From positions 1,039,928 to 1,103,927 of the forward strand of contig RPFO01000059.1 in NCBI GenBank assembly GCA_009746045.1: DNA of 64,000 nt, read 5' to 3'. Numbering within the stretch: the first letter of the stretch is position 1; each line of letters begins with the position of its first letter. The DNA is from Mesostigma viride. Lineage: Eukaryota; Streptophyta; Mesostigmatophyceae; Mesostigmatales; Mesostigmataceae. The translations under genes were made by a program, and so were the position numbers. Of the stretch, positions 10,900-21,995 are shown in pieces. The notes under the pieces were generated by a model. It did not search any database and was not told where the DNA came from. It saw only the letters and a program-made list of their open reading frames with translations.

Positions 10900-13875
10900 G
10901 TGCGGTGATGGCGCTGGTGGGCATGGTAGCGCTCGTCACCAAGGCGGCGTGCGGCCCCGCCTTCTCCGCCTCCTGCCTTGTGTCGGGCCTGTTGCTGCTG
11001 GCGTCCGGGGGGAAGAGCTTGTCCACGTGGACGGCCCGCAACAGCTGCACGCCCTACACGGTTTTTGGCCAAGGTGAGGGTGCTGCGCAGGAGGTAAATA
11101 CATGTAGATGCATGGAGTGTGACCAAGGTGAGGGTGCGCCGCAGGATGGAATCAGCTGGATGTGCACGGCGTGTGGCCCAGATGAGGGTGATGCGCAGGA
11201 AGATGGTGGATGGGGGTGGGTGGGAGGCAAGTGGCACTGTCGGCTGTGGGCTTGGCAAGCAGGAAACAACCAGGGCTACATATGTGCTTCTGTGCATACA
11301 TTTTTTGCCGAGAGTGAGATCATGGAATCTAGTTGCATGGCTCTGGTGATGTGTACATGCAGAGTGTTGTTGATCCCTGGCGTCTAGTGAGGATCTGTCA
11401 TCTCATGGTAGGTATTGTATGATCTGTCAAACCATGGCATAAGCCACCACATGAGATGGCCGTGTTGGCGGCCACGGCTGGATGGCCTGAAACGGGAGCC
11501 GTACCCAGGCCCCAGGGTACCCGTCCTCGCATAGTATGGACATTTCCGTCTTTACCTTGCGTGCCAGTCTTTGCCTGACATGCGTGCTCGTTTCACTTTC
11601 CTTCTTTAGCCACGCTGCATCCCCTCCTGGCCCTGCTCTCGCTACCCCCCCAGACCTGTCATCTCATCCTCCTCTTCCACTGCGCAACGATTCCTGTGCG
11701 CATGTACCCTGCTCAACCGTTTCCGTCCCCATCATTCCACTGTGTTCCCTGCTGCCCGCAACCCCTGCAGTTGTTGCGGCCGCTTACACCTTCCTGGTCG
11801 GAAAGCTGGTGCTCAAGGTAAGGACGACCATGCTGAGCTGGGCCCTCTAAAAGACCACACCATTGTTTAATCTTTGTTTACGATTCAAATTGCTAAACTT
11901 CTCTTCATGGTAGGGGCTCCAGTAGCGAATGTGGGAGCGCCTGCGCGCTGTGGTCATCCTACGCACGCATGGAAAGGTTTTTTGAAGGCAACGTAGAGGC
12001 AGCTATCCGTGGTGGCTACTGGCTAGTCAAGCTTTTGTGACGGCCACCGGTAGTCCGCAAGGTTACATTTTGTTTCGCTTCTTCTTTTAGTTAGTTGCCT
12101 TGCTCATCAGTTTGCACTACTCACACTTTTGCGGGGATGTCACATGATTCGCTGCCCGCCCATTGGCATGCGTGATGCCTGAAATCTATGAAATGGATCA
12201 TTTCCCACCAGCTTGGTTTATAGAATAGATCGCACCTGTCGGTATTACACCTCATAAGGGAATGGGAGGATATGCACGGTGGCTCTCGTTTGCCTGTTGG
12301 GCGCCACGTGGCAACGGTGAGTCTGGGAGGATGACAAGGCGTGTGGGGTTCCCCTGACCCTGTGGTCGGCGTGTTCTGAACCACATGTGAATGCCTGCAG
12401 GGCGCGCCTATTTTCCCTCATGGAGTCATCGTTTTCTTCAGGTGAGCATCGGCTTCACGCTCCCTACCAGTTGGTTTGGTTTGCTTGTTGGTGGTCGAAA
12501 AACACAGCATGGATGTGGATGTGGGATGTGATGGGTGGTGGCTGGACTAGGAACCAGCAGGACGGGGGGTGGCCCAAGCACATGATGTTGTAACGGCGCA
12601 CATGGATGATGGGGGATGGCACGGGGAGCGGCGCGCATGGTGCTGGTCTGGCGGCGGTGTGGTGGCAGTATGGCGGCGGTATGGTGGCGGTATGGCGGCG
12701 GTATGGTGCGCTTGCTGCCATCTTATCCAAGTGCCTTGCATCGCCGTTACGGCGGCTAATCATGGGATTTCCCTTGGACCCCGCTGTAGGCAATACGCTG
12801 CCCTCTGCCCGCCAGCATGCCGATTTCCTACGAAGGCAGCTTCAGTCAATTGCCTCAGGTTGGCTTGCGTCAACCTCACGAGGCTGCCTTGGCTGTATGT
12901 GGATAACCCCCATGCCCCATTCCTATGACACTGTCGCCAGGAAGTTGCTGACGTAGACATGGAAATCGCAAGGACCTATCCCACAGACTAATTTATTTGG
13001 ATCTTGACGCGTTTGGGACAAAAGCGAGTGCCCCCAACTAGGTGCCTTCTTGCATGTGGTGCTGCCAGGCGGCAGGCGCGTCGATGCGGCCCGGTTGTCA
13101 TCACCAAGTCCCTAGTCACCCAAAGCAAATGAGGGAGCAATCCCAGTGAATTATCCTGACGACGGATTCTTGCTAGCACGTTTGCTGTATCTCCCGGTTT
13201 GTTCAAGCATGTCCTGCACTGGTGGCGGCACGCTCTTGCCAACGGACTGTGGCGATTTGTTTTGTGGGAGGTCAGTTTGGCCGGTTCTTATGAGAAGGGA
13301 GAATGCCTGGCAATTGTGTTACAATTATGCCAGTAGCCCAGTACGCAGTTAACATTTTCACTTGAAATACAGGCATTCACGCCTTAAGTTGGGTTGGCTT
13401 AAGTTGTGTTCACGCCTTAAGTTGGGTCAAATAGGGTTTCGGCATTCCAAGTTCAAAGTAGTTCAGAATAGTATGTTTAAGTATCTTTAGTTCAAATTAG
13501 TAGAATTAAGTAGAATCATTCACGCCTTAAGTTGGGTTCACGCCTCAAGTTGGGTTGACCTCTCAAAAACCTCGAACCCAACTTAAGGCGGGAATGCCTG
13601 TAACAGAGCAATTTGGGTGGTTCCATTTGGCATTAGAGCTGTTTCCACGTCCATGTCATATATGCTGATGTTCGGAGCTCACCTCGCTTTGTTTTCTGCA
13701 AATATGAACCCATGCCTTTGACCTTGCCTTTTTGGTTGTTATGCCGTTCTGCAGTCTGCCCATGGCACTGTTTTATGCGTACAACATGCTTGCCGGAGGC
13801 AACCCGCCACCGAGCGCGAAGTACATGGCCTCCCACAGTGCGGCCTCGTCAGCTAAGGGGTCCATGGCCAGCTAG
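10900..13875 (+). CDS. TMEM14-family membrane protein (5' exon not found)
   Basis: Four phase-consistent exons: 10900-11073, 11771-11817, 12401-12441 and 13755-13875 (TAG at 13873-13875), about 126 aa so far. The chain shows a Gly/Ala-rich helix (VMALVGMVALVTKAACG), a second helix (CLVSGLLLLASGG), then VVAAAYTFLVGKLVLK, IFPHGVIVFF and LPMALFYAYN. The tail is short, polar and Ser/Ala-rich. The helix order, the GK...FP.G step and the final FY.Y motif match the TMEM14/UPF0136 fold. Plant members (FAX) export fatty acids from plastids, while animal TMEM14C acts in mitochondrial porphyrin transport. Which applies here is unknown. The missing exon should encode the start and first turn, plus any transit peptide. 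The third intron contains a MITE, and the first donor is duplicated. Confidence 0.65.
11065..11208 (+). repeat. 54-bp tandem repeat spanning the exon end and 5' splice site
   Basis: Three units with a 54-bp period begin in the last codons of the exon 10900-11073. Each carries the block CCAAGGTGAGGGTG or its derivative. The true donor GT is at 11074 and an intact second copy is at 11128. In the third unit the GT has become AT (11182). Confidence 0.85.
13370..13600. mobile_element. MITE of Tc1/mariner type (231 bp)
   Basis: The terminal inverted repeats start CAGGCATTC, continue to CCTTAAGTTGGGTT, and match over 26 bp with one difference. They are flanked by TA dinucleotides (13368-13369, 13601-13602), the target duplication of Tc1/mariner elements. 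The subterminal unit CACGCCTTAAGTTGGGTT occurs several more times inside. The element is non-coding and lies in the third intron of the TMEM14-like gene. Confidence 0.85.
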
Positions 13876-14269
13876 GGCTGGCTGTAGCAACGATTAAAGC
13901 AGAAATAACGGTACTTCTGGCTTGACCCGGCCTGCCATCCTGAGCCACCAACTTTTTGCTGGAAAAGCTCTGTGAATGACCAGTCTGTTTGGCAGATCGA
14001 GGCGCCAGGAACTGAATGTACGTTGCTACGTGTATATACTGGTAATTTCCAGATTTCACCGGGCGCTGTACCAAGCTTGCCAGATCAGTTTTGATGGTAA
14101 GCAAAGCTGCAGCACTAGGCACTGGCCGGCATGCCGATTGCTGCACGTACCGGCCAGGGCTGGATCGCCATTACTGCCTTTTTGTATGTACCAAGCTCCA
14201 GTAGGCTATATGTATGTACATGATTTTTTCAATGCACGCATGTATTAAGTAAGGCGACTAAGACATGTA

Positions 14270-15003
14270 ATTAATTAATTAATTAATTAATAGACACGTG
14301 ACAGCGTCACGTGAGCATAAGTCCTCAGTGGGAGGGGAACATGGATGGGATGGAATGGATGGTGTAAGCTATCTAGGTCCTAGTTACAGGGGTGTGGGCA
14401 CCTCGGCCCGAATCGCTATGAATGCCATACGCGGTCACATGCACGCGGAGCCCCCACAGACTTGGGGGTGGTCTCCTTCATCACTACTTGCCATCTATCC
14501 ATGCGAACCATCTGCCTCCGTATTACAGACAAACCAGGAGGCTGCCCGGGTGTGAGCCCGTCACGTCTAGTGTAGCACATGTCCATGCCGAGTCTATCAC
14601 GAAAAGTCCACGGGTGGCGGCCCTGCCGCGCGCGGCCTGGGGCGCGCCAGGTGAGGACATATCGCCCAGGCTGGGCGGGCTTGGTGCCAGCTAGTCTATC
14701 TGATGTGTCTACCTGATCTGTGCGGGCCAGGTGCCTGGCTAGGCCCAGGCGCCTGTGCCTAATAATGTGGGAAACATAGGGCAAAGCAGCGTACAATTCC
14801 TCATGACTGATGTGCAAACCAAAGGGGATGTTAAGGGCCTTGCGCAGCATCTTGGTGACGTTGCCGTCGAGTCGTTGCTCCAGCTCCTGCGTCAGTGTCC
14901 AGGTCTCAGTGCCATAGGTCAGGATCGTCAGAATGACGACCGGCCTTGAAGAGGTCACGTTTGACGATCCGTGTACGTAGGGACTAGGGCGGGGTTGCTC
15001 AGA
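14270..15003 (-). mobile_element. 5'-truncated LINE with 11-bp target-site duplication
   Basis: The element is flanked by TAAGACATGTA at 14259-14269 and 15004-15014. On the minus strand it encodes the C-terminal part of a LINE ORF2 (open 14958-14416): TYGTETWTLTQELEQRLDG, then MLRKALNIPFGLHISHEELY, VSHIIRHRRLGLARHLAR and a Trp-containing end (RMDRWQVVMK). This is the usual post-palm region of RTE/CR1-like LINEs. The 3' UTR ends in the perfect hairpin CACGTGAC-GCT-GTCACGTG, followed by a (TTAA)n tail at 14270-14290. The copy is dead on arrival because RT is missing. Confidence 0.85.
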
Positions 15004-15014
15004 TAAGACATGTA

Positions 15015-15189
15015 CAGGCTAATGATATTATGCCTTGACTAAGGATTTTTCATACATATTATTATAGCTTGTGCAGGGGCGTTAATTTCGAGCAGCATGC
15101 AGCCATGCAGGGGAGACGGCCATTTCTCTTGAGGCCGAGCTCAGGAGCAAGCTCCTTACGTGCACGTACCGAACTGGACCTCGTAAGTG
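15015..15189. other. Short spacer between LINE fragments
   Basis: Nothing recognisable. It could be an eroded extension of the neighbouring LINE fragment. Confidence 0.4.
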
Positions 15190-16040
15190 CATGAGCTAGA
15201 GCTGACTACTGCTACGAGTGTATGGGCACGCACCGCGCCTTCCCCAGACAGTTCAGGATGAGCCGCATGAGAAGCTTGAGGGGGGCACTTTGGATGCACA
15301 CCCCTCTATAGTTGCCGGGGTCGGCGCCAGCGACCCCTTGTTCTTGTACAGCATCGTGCGAAAATTACTCGCTTTTTAAAACTGTGTTGCCATGCAGGCC
15401 GCTGGGGGCGGTTGCAACGACAGCAGAATGCGGTTGCAGATATCCCGGAAGAGCAGCATGACACCAGTGGCCTCAAACTCGGCTGCGAGTTTCACGACCG
15501 CGGCTGGAATCTCGTCTGAGCCTGTGGCGGCGGCGTAACGCAGGCGCTGGACCGCCTCCGTGACCTCGCGGGAGGTGAAAGGAGGCATGTCTGACGGGTC
15601 GACGATGCAGGCCGGTCAGCGGGGGGACTAGGTAGTACGCCGCTCAACCTGGGCGGGGCCGGGGGCCCGGCGGGGCGGCCGGGGGCCCGGCGGGGCCGCC
15701 TGCCAGGGCGGCCGGGCGGACGGCGGCGGCTGGTAGCAGGGGCGGGGGTGGCGCAGCTGTCCCCAAGACCTCTGCAGTGGCCGCGGCCCAGGTACGGAGC
15801 CGCTTGGCTGGTGCTCCGGGAACATCGTGGCGGTGGGGCCGGCCGAGGCCGTCCGGGTGTCCGAGGCGCTTGTACCAGAACCAGGCCCCCTTGCCGTCGT
15901 TCTTCTGCTGGCAGGTGCGCAGGTCCTTGACCATCTGCTGAGCGTCAGCCTTCTCAGCTTGCTCGTAGGCGACCCGCCGTGCCGCTTGCAGCCGAGGCTT
16001 GGCGGTCGGGTCCCTGTTGCGGCGGAGCATCTAGCCTAGC
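15190..16040 (-). pseudogene. LINE ORF2 fragment: linker plus RT motif 1 region
   Basis: Reading down the minus strand, 16030-15650 encodes the charged linker found between endonuclease and RT (RRVAYEQAEKADAQQMVKDL, then FWYKRLGHPDGLG). At 15588-15376 comes PPFTSREVTEAVQRLRYAA followed by TGSDEIPAAVVKLA, the standard lead-in to RT. After frame changes, about 15350-15230 encodes LYKNKGS and DPGNYRGVCIQSAPLKLL, which is RT motif 1. Frameshifts and stops make it a pseudogene. No flanking duplication or 3' end is attached, so it is an internal relic. Confidence 0.75.
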
Positions 16041-16129
16041 TAGCGGCGACCACTGTCGCGTGGCGGTGGACAGCAAGCTAGCTGTCGGCGCGGAGGCAAG
16101 GAGGGGAGGGTGCGGGCAGCCAGACGGTA

Positions 16130-16275
16130 CTTGGCAGCGATACCGCGGAGGATCACTGAAAAGTCACCTGGGGGCGGAATGGCGTGTAGTAACGTACTGC
16201 CCCAAAGCAAGGGGATACATGCTACATGATCTCCCAAGTCCCAACGGAGTCATGTTATAATTTAATTTTAATTTA
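16130..16275 (+). mobile_element. LINE 3'-end fragment, hairpin-type A
   Basis: The sequence around 16200-16262 (ATGCTACATGATCTCCCAA through CGGAGTCATGTTATAA) matches the 3' end of the LINE at 2460-3992 and the one at 49455-49520 (minus). It ends in an AT tail of taatttaatttt type. The following sequence, from about 16275, recurs at 37700-37754, so the copy inserted next to another dispersed repeat. Confidence 0.7.
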
Positions 16276-16329
16276 ATAACGCTGTGCACTAATATCATTA
16301 CAAGTGCTGTAATGCCTAAATGAAATGAA

Positions 16330-16949
16330 ATGAAATGCCTGAGCTATCCCATTATTTACTTAATGGTCCGGATTCTTCCAGATTTCTGGCCTGCGCTGCT
16401 TTTCTCTTTGATACTTGTTGCAAACAGGCCCCGATCGATCACACAGGGATTGGAGTGCAATGTGTATAGTTTAGAGAGAATTATCTCTAAAGTTTTAAAC
16501 TCTAAGAAGGCTCCATGAGCAGATCAAGGGGTTGCTACAGCAGCAGGCAGCCCGACTGCAGTAGATCCCCCACGCTTATTTACAAGCTGGGCACAATCAC
16601 ATCAACCTGGAAGTTGGGGGCGTAACTCATCAAACTGTACACGTGCAAGGCAGCCTTGCAATAAGCACACCCGAGTACCTTTCTGCATGCCTCGTTGGGC
16701 TGCAGAATCTTTTACATTTAATTTACTATTTAAAAAGTTAGTAAAGTCTGCCCACAGAAGACAGGCCCAGCCAGGGGGGATGACCCATGCCCATGCTAGA
16801 GAGACCAACATGAGCTGTCGCAACCGCCCTACATCCCACGAGTGTGACCCCAAGTGTCTGGGCCCGCTTCCGGGGGCCTAGCAGGAGAAGCGCCGCCATC
16901 CACACACCCGGATGCGATGCCAACCTGCAGGGCAGGCAACGTCTCCAAG
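16330..16949. other. 3' flank of the hAT-like gene, with a dispersed repeat copy
   Basis: At 16365-16420 lies one of five copies in the window of a repeat with core CCGGATTCTCCAGATTTCTG (here CCGGATTCTTCCAG). A TGTAA element on the minus strand (about 16711-16715) could be the poly(A) signal of the minus-strand ORF ending at 16950. No coding exon is seen. Confidence 0.5.
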
Positions 16950-19900
16950 TCAAGGGGTACCCTCGCCAGCGCCACCACCCTCCAGCAGCGCCAAGAGCTC
17001 GTCCACGTCGTCGCCAGCTGCCCCCCCCCCAGCCTGCCCCCACCCTTTCCCCCCCTCGGCGAGGAATATCAACTTCTGGACGCGGTCAATCGCGCCAGGG
17101 TGGCTCGCCCTGGCCAGCAGACACCCCCACCGCGACCAGTCGCGCCGCAGGTCGCACCCGCTGGCGTGCATGGCCAGCAGCTTCTGCGCGACGTCACTCA
17201 GCGCGGGCCAGCTGAAGCCCAGGCAGTTGAGCCAGAAGTTCCTCCGCTTGTGGATCTCGGGGAGGAGGGGGGGCGCGGCTGTGCTACAGGGGGGCACTGA
17301 GGGGGGAGAGGGGGAAGGGGCCAGGGCAGGGGACGCGGATGCGGATGGTAGCATCAACACGGCGCCAGGGAGGTTTGAGCCAGGGACCCCCTCGCCACAC
17401 TGGCTACCGTCACCGACCTGGGCAGCGCCAGCATGGGGGGACACCTCGCCGGCCATGCCAGGGGGTACCCCGATGGCAAGGGGCTGCGCCCTGGCGTTGC
17501 TGCTGCCGCCCGCACCCGCGCTAGCGCCACCGATGGTGCTGCTAGTGCTGCCCCCCACGGCGGTATTGCTGGTACCCGCGGCCGCACCGGCATCGCGTGC
17601 GGCAGCATCCCCGGTGAGCATGTCCAGCAGCCGGTTGTGTCCTTGGATGCTGTCCAGCTGCGCCAGGTGCAGCTCCTCCACCGCGTGCGCCCCCCCCAGC
17701 TGCCGCAGCGCATGTTCCGCGTCCGCTAGCCGCTGCTGGCGCAGCGAGGGCGTGGCGCCCAGGCCTCGGAAGGGCAGCAGGTACCCGCTCCCATCCGGGG
17801 TCTTGATGAAGTTGGACGGGTCCAGCAGGTACGCGGCCGCCATGACGGGCCGGTAGAGTGACCCGAAGAGGCGCGATTCGAACACACCGACCAAGGTCAC
17901 CGCCTGGCTGTCCCTGACGCTGGCGACGCCACGGTGGCCCTCCTCGCCCTCGAACCTGCTGTCGCTGGCACCGATGAGGTGATTTCTGGCGTTCATGTCA
18001 TCAAGACCCCTGCCATCCGTCACCGTGCCGCCGGCATCCACCTGCAACAACCCATCGTCATGCCCGCCCCTGCCACCTAGCCCACGTTTGTGCGCCCCCT
18101 CGCTCCCTCGGTCCTCCCCATCCCCCTCCACCCCTATACCTCCTTCCCTGCCTCTCTTCCCAAGAATAGACCCATCCCCGCCACCAGAGAGCACGTCCTC
18201 CCCCTCCGCAGACCGCACACCTCCGCCATCCCCCGTCCTGCCGGGTTCCTGCTCCCTCCTACCACCGTAACCCTCCTCGAACGCTGTCCCTCTGCTTGCA
18301 CACGCCCCGCGCTTGGGCCCCTTCTCCCCCCTCAGCAGCTGTGGGTGCTCCTCCCCAAACCGCCCCGCGTGCGCCACCAGCTTGTCCAGCAGGGGGAGCA
18401 TGCGCGACAGGTGGCACCTGTCCGCCGCCACCGTCTGCACCGCCTCCACCACGGGACCCGTGAGGGCCGCCAGCGCGTCAAGCCCCCGGAAGAAGCCGTC
18501 ACTGGGCGGTGCCCCCATCACTGCCTCCCGCAGCACAATCTCCCGCACCGCCTGCAGCGCCGCGTCGCCGGCGGCTGCGCGCGCCATGAACTCCTCCTCG
18601 GACACCCACCGCACGAGCGCGTGCTCACAAGACAGTAAGGCTAGGGCCGCGGCGTGCAAGGATGTGGTTGACAGCACGGGGGCGAGCGGGTCATAAGCAG
18701 GGAGCGGGTCCGCCCGCCCATTGCACTGACGCACGCAGGTCTCTAACAGCTCCCTCAGCGCGCGGCTGCAACCGCTGATGGCCTCGCACACCTTAGCGCA
18801 CTCGGCGCGCACCCTGGCCACCCAGGGGAAGCACTTTCCCAAGTCGCGCAGCAGCAAGGTCAGACCCTGGGCTGCACATCCCAGGTTCGTCAGCCCCGGG
18901 TCGCGCTCGGACAATGTGCGCATGGCTTGGGCGGTGGCGGCCGTGTTGTCTGTGACGTAGCCAGTAAAGTTGGCCTTGGTGGGCAGGGAATGTGCCACGT
19001 CAGCGCGCACGCGCTCGCAGCAGTCGGCGATCCACTGCGCATGCTTGCTGGCGCCGCTCGCCGTGACCACTTTCCAGAGAAGCGGCCTGCCAGTCGGGAA
19101 GAGCACCGTGAACGCGACAAGTGGCGCACCGCGCTCGGTCCGGCGCGGCTTCCACCCGTCACAGCTGATCATGTACCCCCCTGCCAGGTCGTGGAACTCA
19201 GACAGGGAGGACTGGCGCTCCGCGTCGTAGCACTCGTCCAACAGGTCGGTCACGAGACTTCTGGCGTCCGGGAGGGCGGTCCCCATGAGCGTGAAGGCCT
19301 GCCGTAGGTGCGGGTTGCTGAGGTGGCGGAGCGGCAGACCACTGGTGAAGAAGAACAGAGCCAGGCTACGGAGGGCTTGCTTGTGGGCGGCCTCCTGGGT
19401 AGTCGCCAAAAGCTGGCGCGCCTTGCTGGCCCCGCTAGCCGCTGCGGTCTTGAAGGGCGCGGGCAACGCGCCCGCCACGGGCTTGGACACGGCTTGGCTC
19501 GCCGAAGCGTTTGGCCGGCTAGGTGGAGATGCAGACGCCGCACCCAGGGGTGCCGCGCTGATGGAGCGGCCAGCTGGTGCGACGAAAAAGTCGGCAATGT
19601 CTTTGTCCTTGTCTTTTCGCTTCTCCAGGGCGTCCTTGCAGGCCCAAAGTCCGTTCTTTTGAAGCGTCAGGTGGGATAGGGCCGCTCGAGATGGGTTTGA
19701 CGGCCTCAGCAGACTCGGGCAAGATACGCACTTCATCCTAGCTTCCTCAAACGCTGGCTCGTCTGCCGTTGCAGGAATAACCACCGTAACGATGTCGAAA
19801 AGAGGCCACCAGGACGCGCGCCCGCTATTCGAGTGCTTCATCGAATTCAGCTTGGCCAGCGCCTCTTGGAGCGTGCACGACGTGCCATTAATTTTTTGCC

Positions 19901-20057
19901 TCCTAACAGGTCGCTGCTCATCGTTGCTTGTACGTGCAGGCAATGCGGGTTTGATGTTGGTATCGGGATTCATAGGGACAGTGTCAGGACCAGCTGCGGC
20001 ACGCATAGGAGCCGGATTCTTGTTTGGAAGGGACATTCCGAACAAATCTTTCCCCAA
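16950..20057 (-). CDS. hAT-superfamily transposase-like protein (BED-type zinc finger, DUF659-like core)
   Basis: A single uninterrupted frame of 1035 codons. At 110-140, C-x2-C...H...C gives a BED-type zinc finger. Residues ~220-300 resemble the hAT N-terminal helical part. The RNase-H-like core follows: YMISCDGWK (Asp300), PLVAFTVLFPTGRPLLWKVV, FTGYVTDNTA (Asp370) and LGCAAQGLTLLLRDLGK. Here canonical hAT proteins have C-x2-H, but this one has Gln397. Residues ~590-790 are a Gly/Arg/Asp-rich insertion. The end (FSWPALSDVAQKLLAMHASG, then DWSRWGCLL) corresponds to the hAT C-terminal dimerisation region, without the usual ER.FS signature. I found no terminal inverted repeats or 8-bp target duplications. 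It could be a domesticated gene or a decaying transposon that is still open. Confidence 0.8.
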   Translation of the reverse strand: MGKDLFGMSLPNKNPAPMRAAAGPDTVPMNPDTNIKPALPARTSNDEQRPVRRQKINGTSCTLQEALAKLNSMKHSNSGRASWWPLFDIVTVVIPATADEPAFEEARMKCVSCPSLLRPSNPSRAALSHLTLQKNGLWACKDALEKRKDKDKDIADFFVAPAGRSISAAPLGAASASPPSRPNASASQAVSKPVAGALPAPFKTAAASGASKARQLLATTQEAAHKQALRSLALFFFTSGLPLRHLSNPHLRQAFTLMGTALPDARSLVTDLLDECYDAERQSSLSEFHDLAGGYMISCDGWKPRRTERGAPLVAFTVLFPTGRPLLWKVVTASGASKHAQWIADCCERVRADVAHSLPTKANFTGYVTDNTAATAQAMRTLSERDPGLTNLGCAAQGLTLLLRDLGKCFPWVARVRAECAKVCEAISGCSRALRELLETCVRQCNGRADPLPAYDPLAPVLSTTSLHAAALALLSCEHALVRWVSEEEFMARAAAGDAALQAVREIVLREAVMGAPPSDGFFRGLDALAALTGPVVEAVQTVAADRCHLSRMLPLLDKLVAHAGRFGEEHPQLLRGEKGPKRGACASRGTAFEEGYGGRREQEPGRTGDGGGVRSAEGEDVLSGGGDGSILGKRGREGGIGVEGDGEDRGSEGAHKRGLGGRGGHDDGLLQVDAGGTVTDGRGLDDMNARNHLIGASDSRFEGEEGHRGVASVRDSQAVTLVGVFESRLFGSLYRPVMAAAYLLDPSNFIKTPDGSGYLLPFRGLGATPSLRQQRLADAEHALRQLGGAHAVEELHLAQLDSIQGHNRLLDMLTGDAAARDAGAAAGTSNTAVGGSTSSTIGGASAGAGGSSNARAQPLAIGVPPGMAGEVSPHAGAAQVGDGSQCGEGVPGSNLPGAVLMLPSASASPALAPSPSPPSVPPCSTAAPPLLPEIHKRRNFWLNCLGFSWPALSDVAQKLLAMHASGCDLRRDWSRWGCLLARASHPGAIDRVQKLIFLAEGGKGWGQAGGGAAGDDVDELLALLEGGGAGEGTP

Positions 20058-21995
20058 TTAGCCAGTGTGATCCATAAGCCCACTTGTGTCTCCTACCAGG
20101 CACGCCGGAATTGTAAACCAGCTAGCTGCGAGCGTAGTTGGCAAATTGTGTTACAGTTGTTGCAAAACCCAAAAATTTCATGCGCTCCTCTACGCCATGG
20201 CAGGAGCAAGCCTTGTACGGCAGGTAAACGTTTTCGAATTCGAGACGAGACGTGCTCTCGGAAAGGCGGCGTACACTACGCTGCGTATGGAGGTACTCGT
20301 AACGCATGCCAAGTTGATAAGGATTGTTCTTGCCTTATTAAATACTCCAACTTTTATGGGTGGTACTGCTTTTCACCGTATGAGGTGACGTATATCTTTC
20401 CATACTAAAATGCAAAGAAAAGATTGGTTGCTCGACCCTGGCTCGACGTATCGTACTCTCTCTAACCGTAGTACGGTCAAAAGGGTAGATAGTTTGCTGA
20501 CGGATGTCACGCGTATAGCCGTACAGTATACACCTAACGCAGTAACGTGGGGAGAAGGAATTAAAAAGACCCGTTTAGCCAAGGGTTTAGCCTGCGTTTT
20601 GCACACGTATGTGCCGCCCGTGAGTCACGTGTGCGCGGAAAGGCGACCGTACTCAAACGCTCTCAATCTCTCTCAATCGCCCCAGACGTTCCCGCATTTT
20701 CGCCACGTGGCGTTGGCGATGCAAATCACCCAGTCAATCCTGTGACTCCTGTCTGTCATTATTCTGTCAGTTTATTACTACGCCGGTAGTAGCAGGACAT
20801 ACATTGACAAGGCGGCAAGTGAACTGCACAGTCATACTGACGATGGGGGTTCTGTAACTTCGCCGGGTTCCATTGCTTCACTTGCTGGCCGAAACCAAAC
20901 CCGACGGACGTTGCTGGCTGCTTGCACTGCAAGTCTGCAACCTTACCTGCTCGTATTTCCTCATCGCGATGTCAGCAATCTAAACTTGCGGCAATTATGG
21001 GTCTGCACTAATTATAATTAACGGAACCTCGAACATGCGATTACGACAGACACAACAAACATTATTGAAGCAAAGCTTTCCCCGCTACCCACATGTGAGG
21101 AAGTTTTGTAGAATTTTTAGTCGTTAGGACTAGTCTCTATTGAGGACCGACATCTGGTATGCTTTCTAAAACGCTTGCTTGACAAATTAGTAGTAATTGG
21201 CAGAGCATTGCTGCCATTTCTCGCCATAACTGCTGCACAAAGGAAGTTCATTACACTCATAGTTTCCGATAGACAACGCCATGGATTCAGCAGCACGCAG
21301 AGGAGGTCCTCGCGCTGCCCCCCCGCCTCGCCACAGGTAGGACGACGCAGTCTTATCCGCGCAATGGGCAACGCTTTCTTGGCTGTATGCCAGGTTTGTC
21401 ATGCATCTGGATAGCTCGAGAGATACATTCTGCTCTGCCATGTATGTGCCTGTGTGTCGCCGACGTTCGTGGCTGGTGCTAGTCATCCAAGGCGCTACTC
21501 GCGGGCGTGCCGAATCCAAACGCAAGCACGGCCCACCTGTGCTAATGCATGTTCTGAAGTTGAACACTTTCACTTTGCAGTGTAGGAGTTGTTTAGAAGT
21601 TCTTGCGACTCTTTTGCAGGTAGGCGTCGAAATTGAGCCCCGTCCACTTCTCCCCATAAGGTCATGCCTGGGTGCCATTCTTAATCCGATGCCTCCCTGG
21701 CGTAGTCCCTTGGTGGTAAAGCTTAGATGCAAACATCACATGTGCAGGATGTCATCTACCTGCGCTCCCATGCTCTACACCTGACACACTAGGGATGGTC
21801 TACTCTGCATGCCACCTCCTGTGCGTGAGGGTAGGACAAATATAGTGTGGGAGCCCACCCATCGGAATGCGCACGTGCTGGGAAACGGTATCCAGAGCTA
21901 TCACGTGGCTCTGCGTCTGTGTGTGACCCGTGGCATGGGCATGTCGCATGGAGCATGCATGCACACTGTGTGCATTCATGCTTGCGTAATGTGCA
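20058..21995. other. Spacer between the hAT-like gene and the WD40 gene, no supported gene
   Basis: ORFs of 60-190 codons occur on both strands (longest 21187-21732 minus and 19833-20408 plus), with no motifs and no convincing splice partners. The minus ORF starting near 21284 and the plus ORF at 20410-20745 are the least biased, but I cannot support either. Confidence 0.45.

Noticed and set aside
10333-11050. Pro-Ala, Leu-Pro, Cys-Pro, Gly-Gln and Gly-Arg repeat proteins
   Set aside because: They are shadows of the (CCCCTG)n microsatellite, open in nearly every frame.
17000-19700. Plus-strand ORFs up to 314 codons opposite the hAT-like gene
   Set aside because: They are antisense shadows of a GC-rich coding frame, without motifs.
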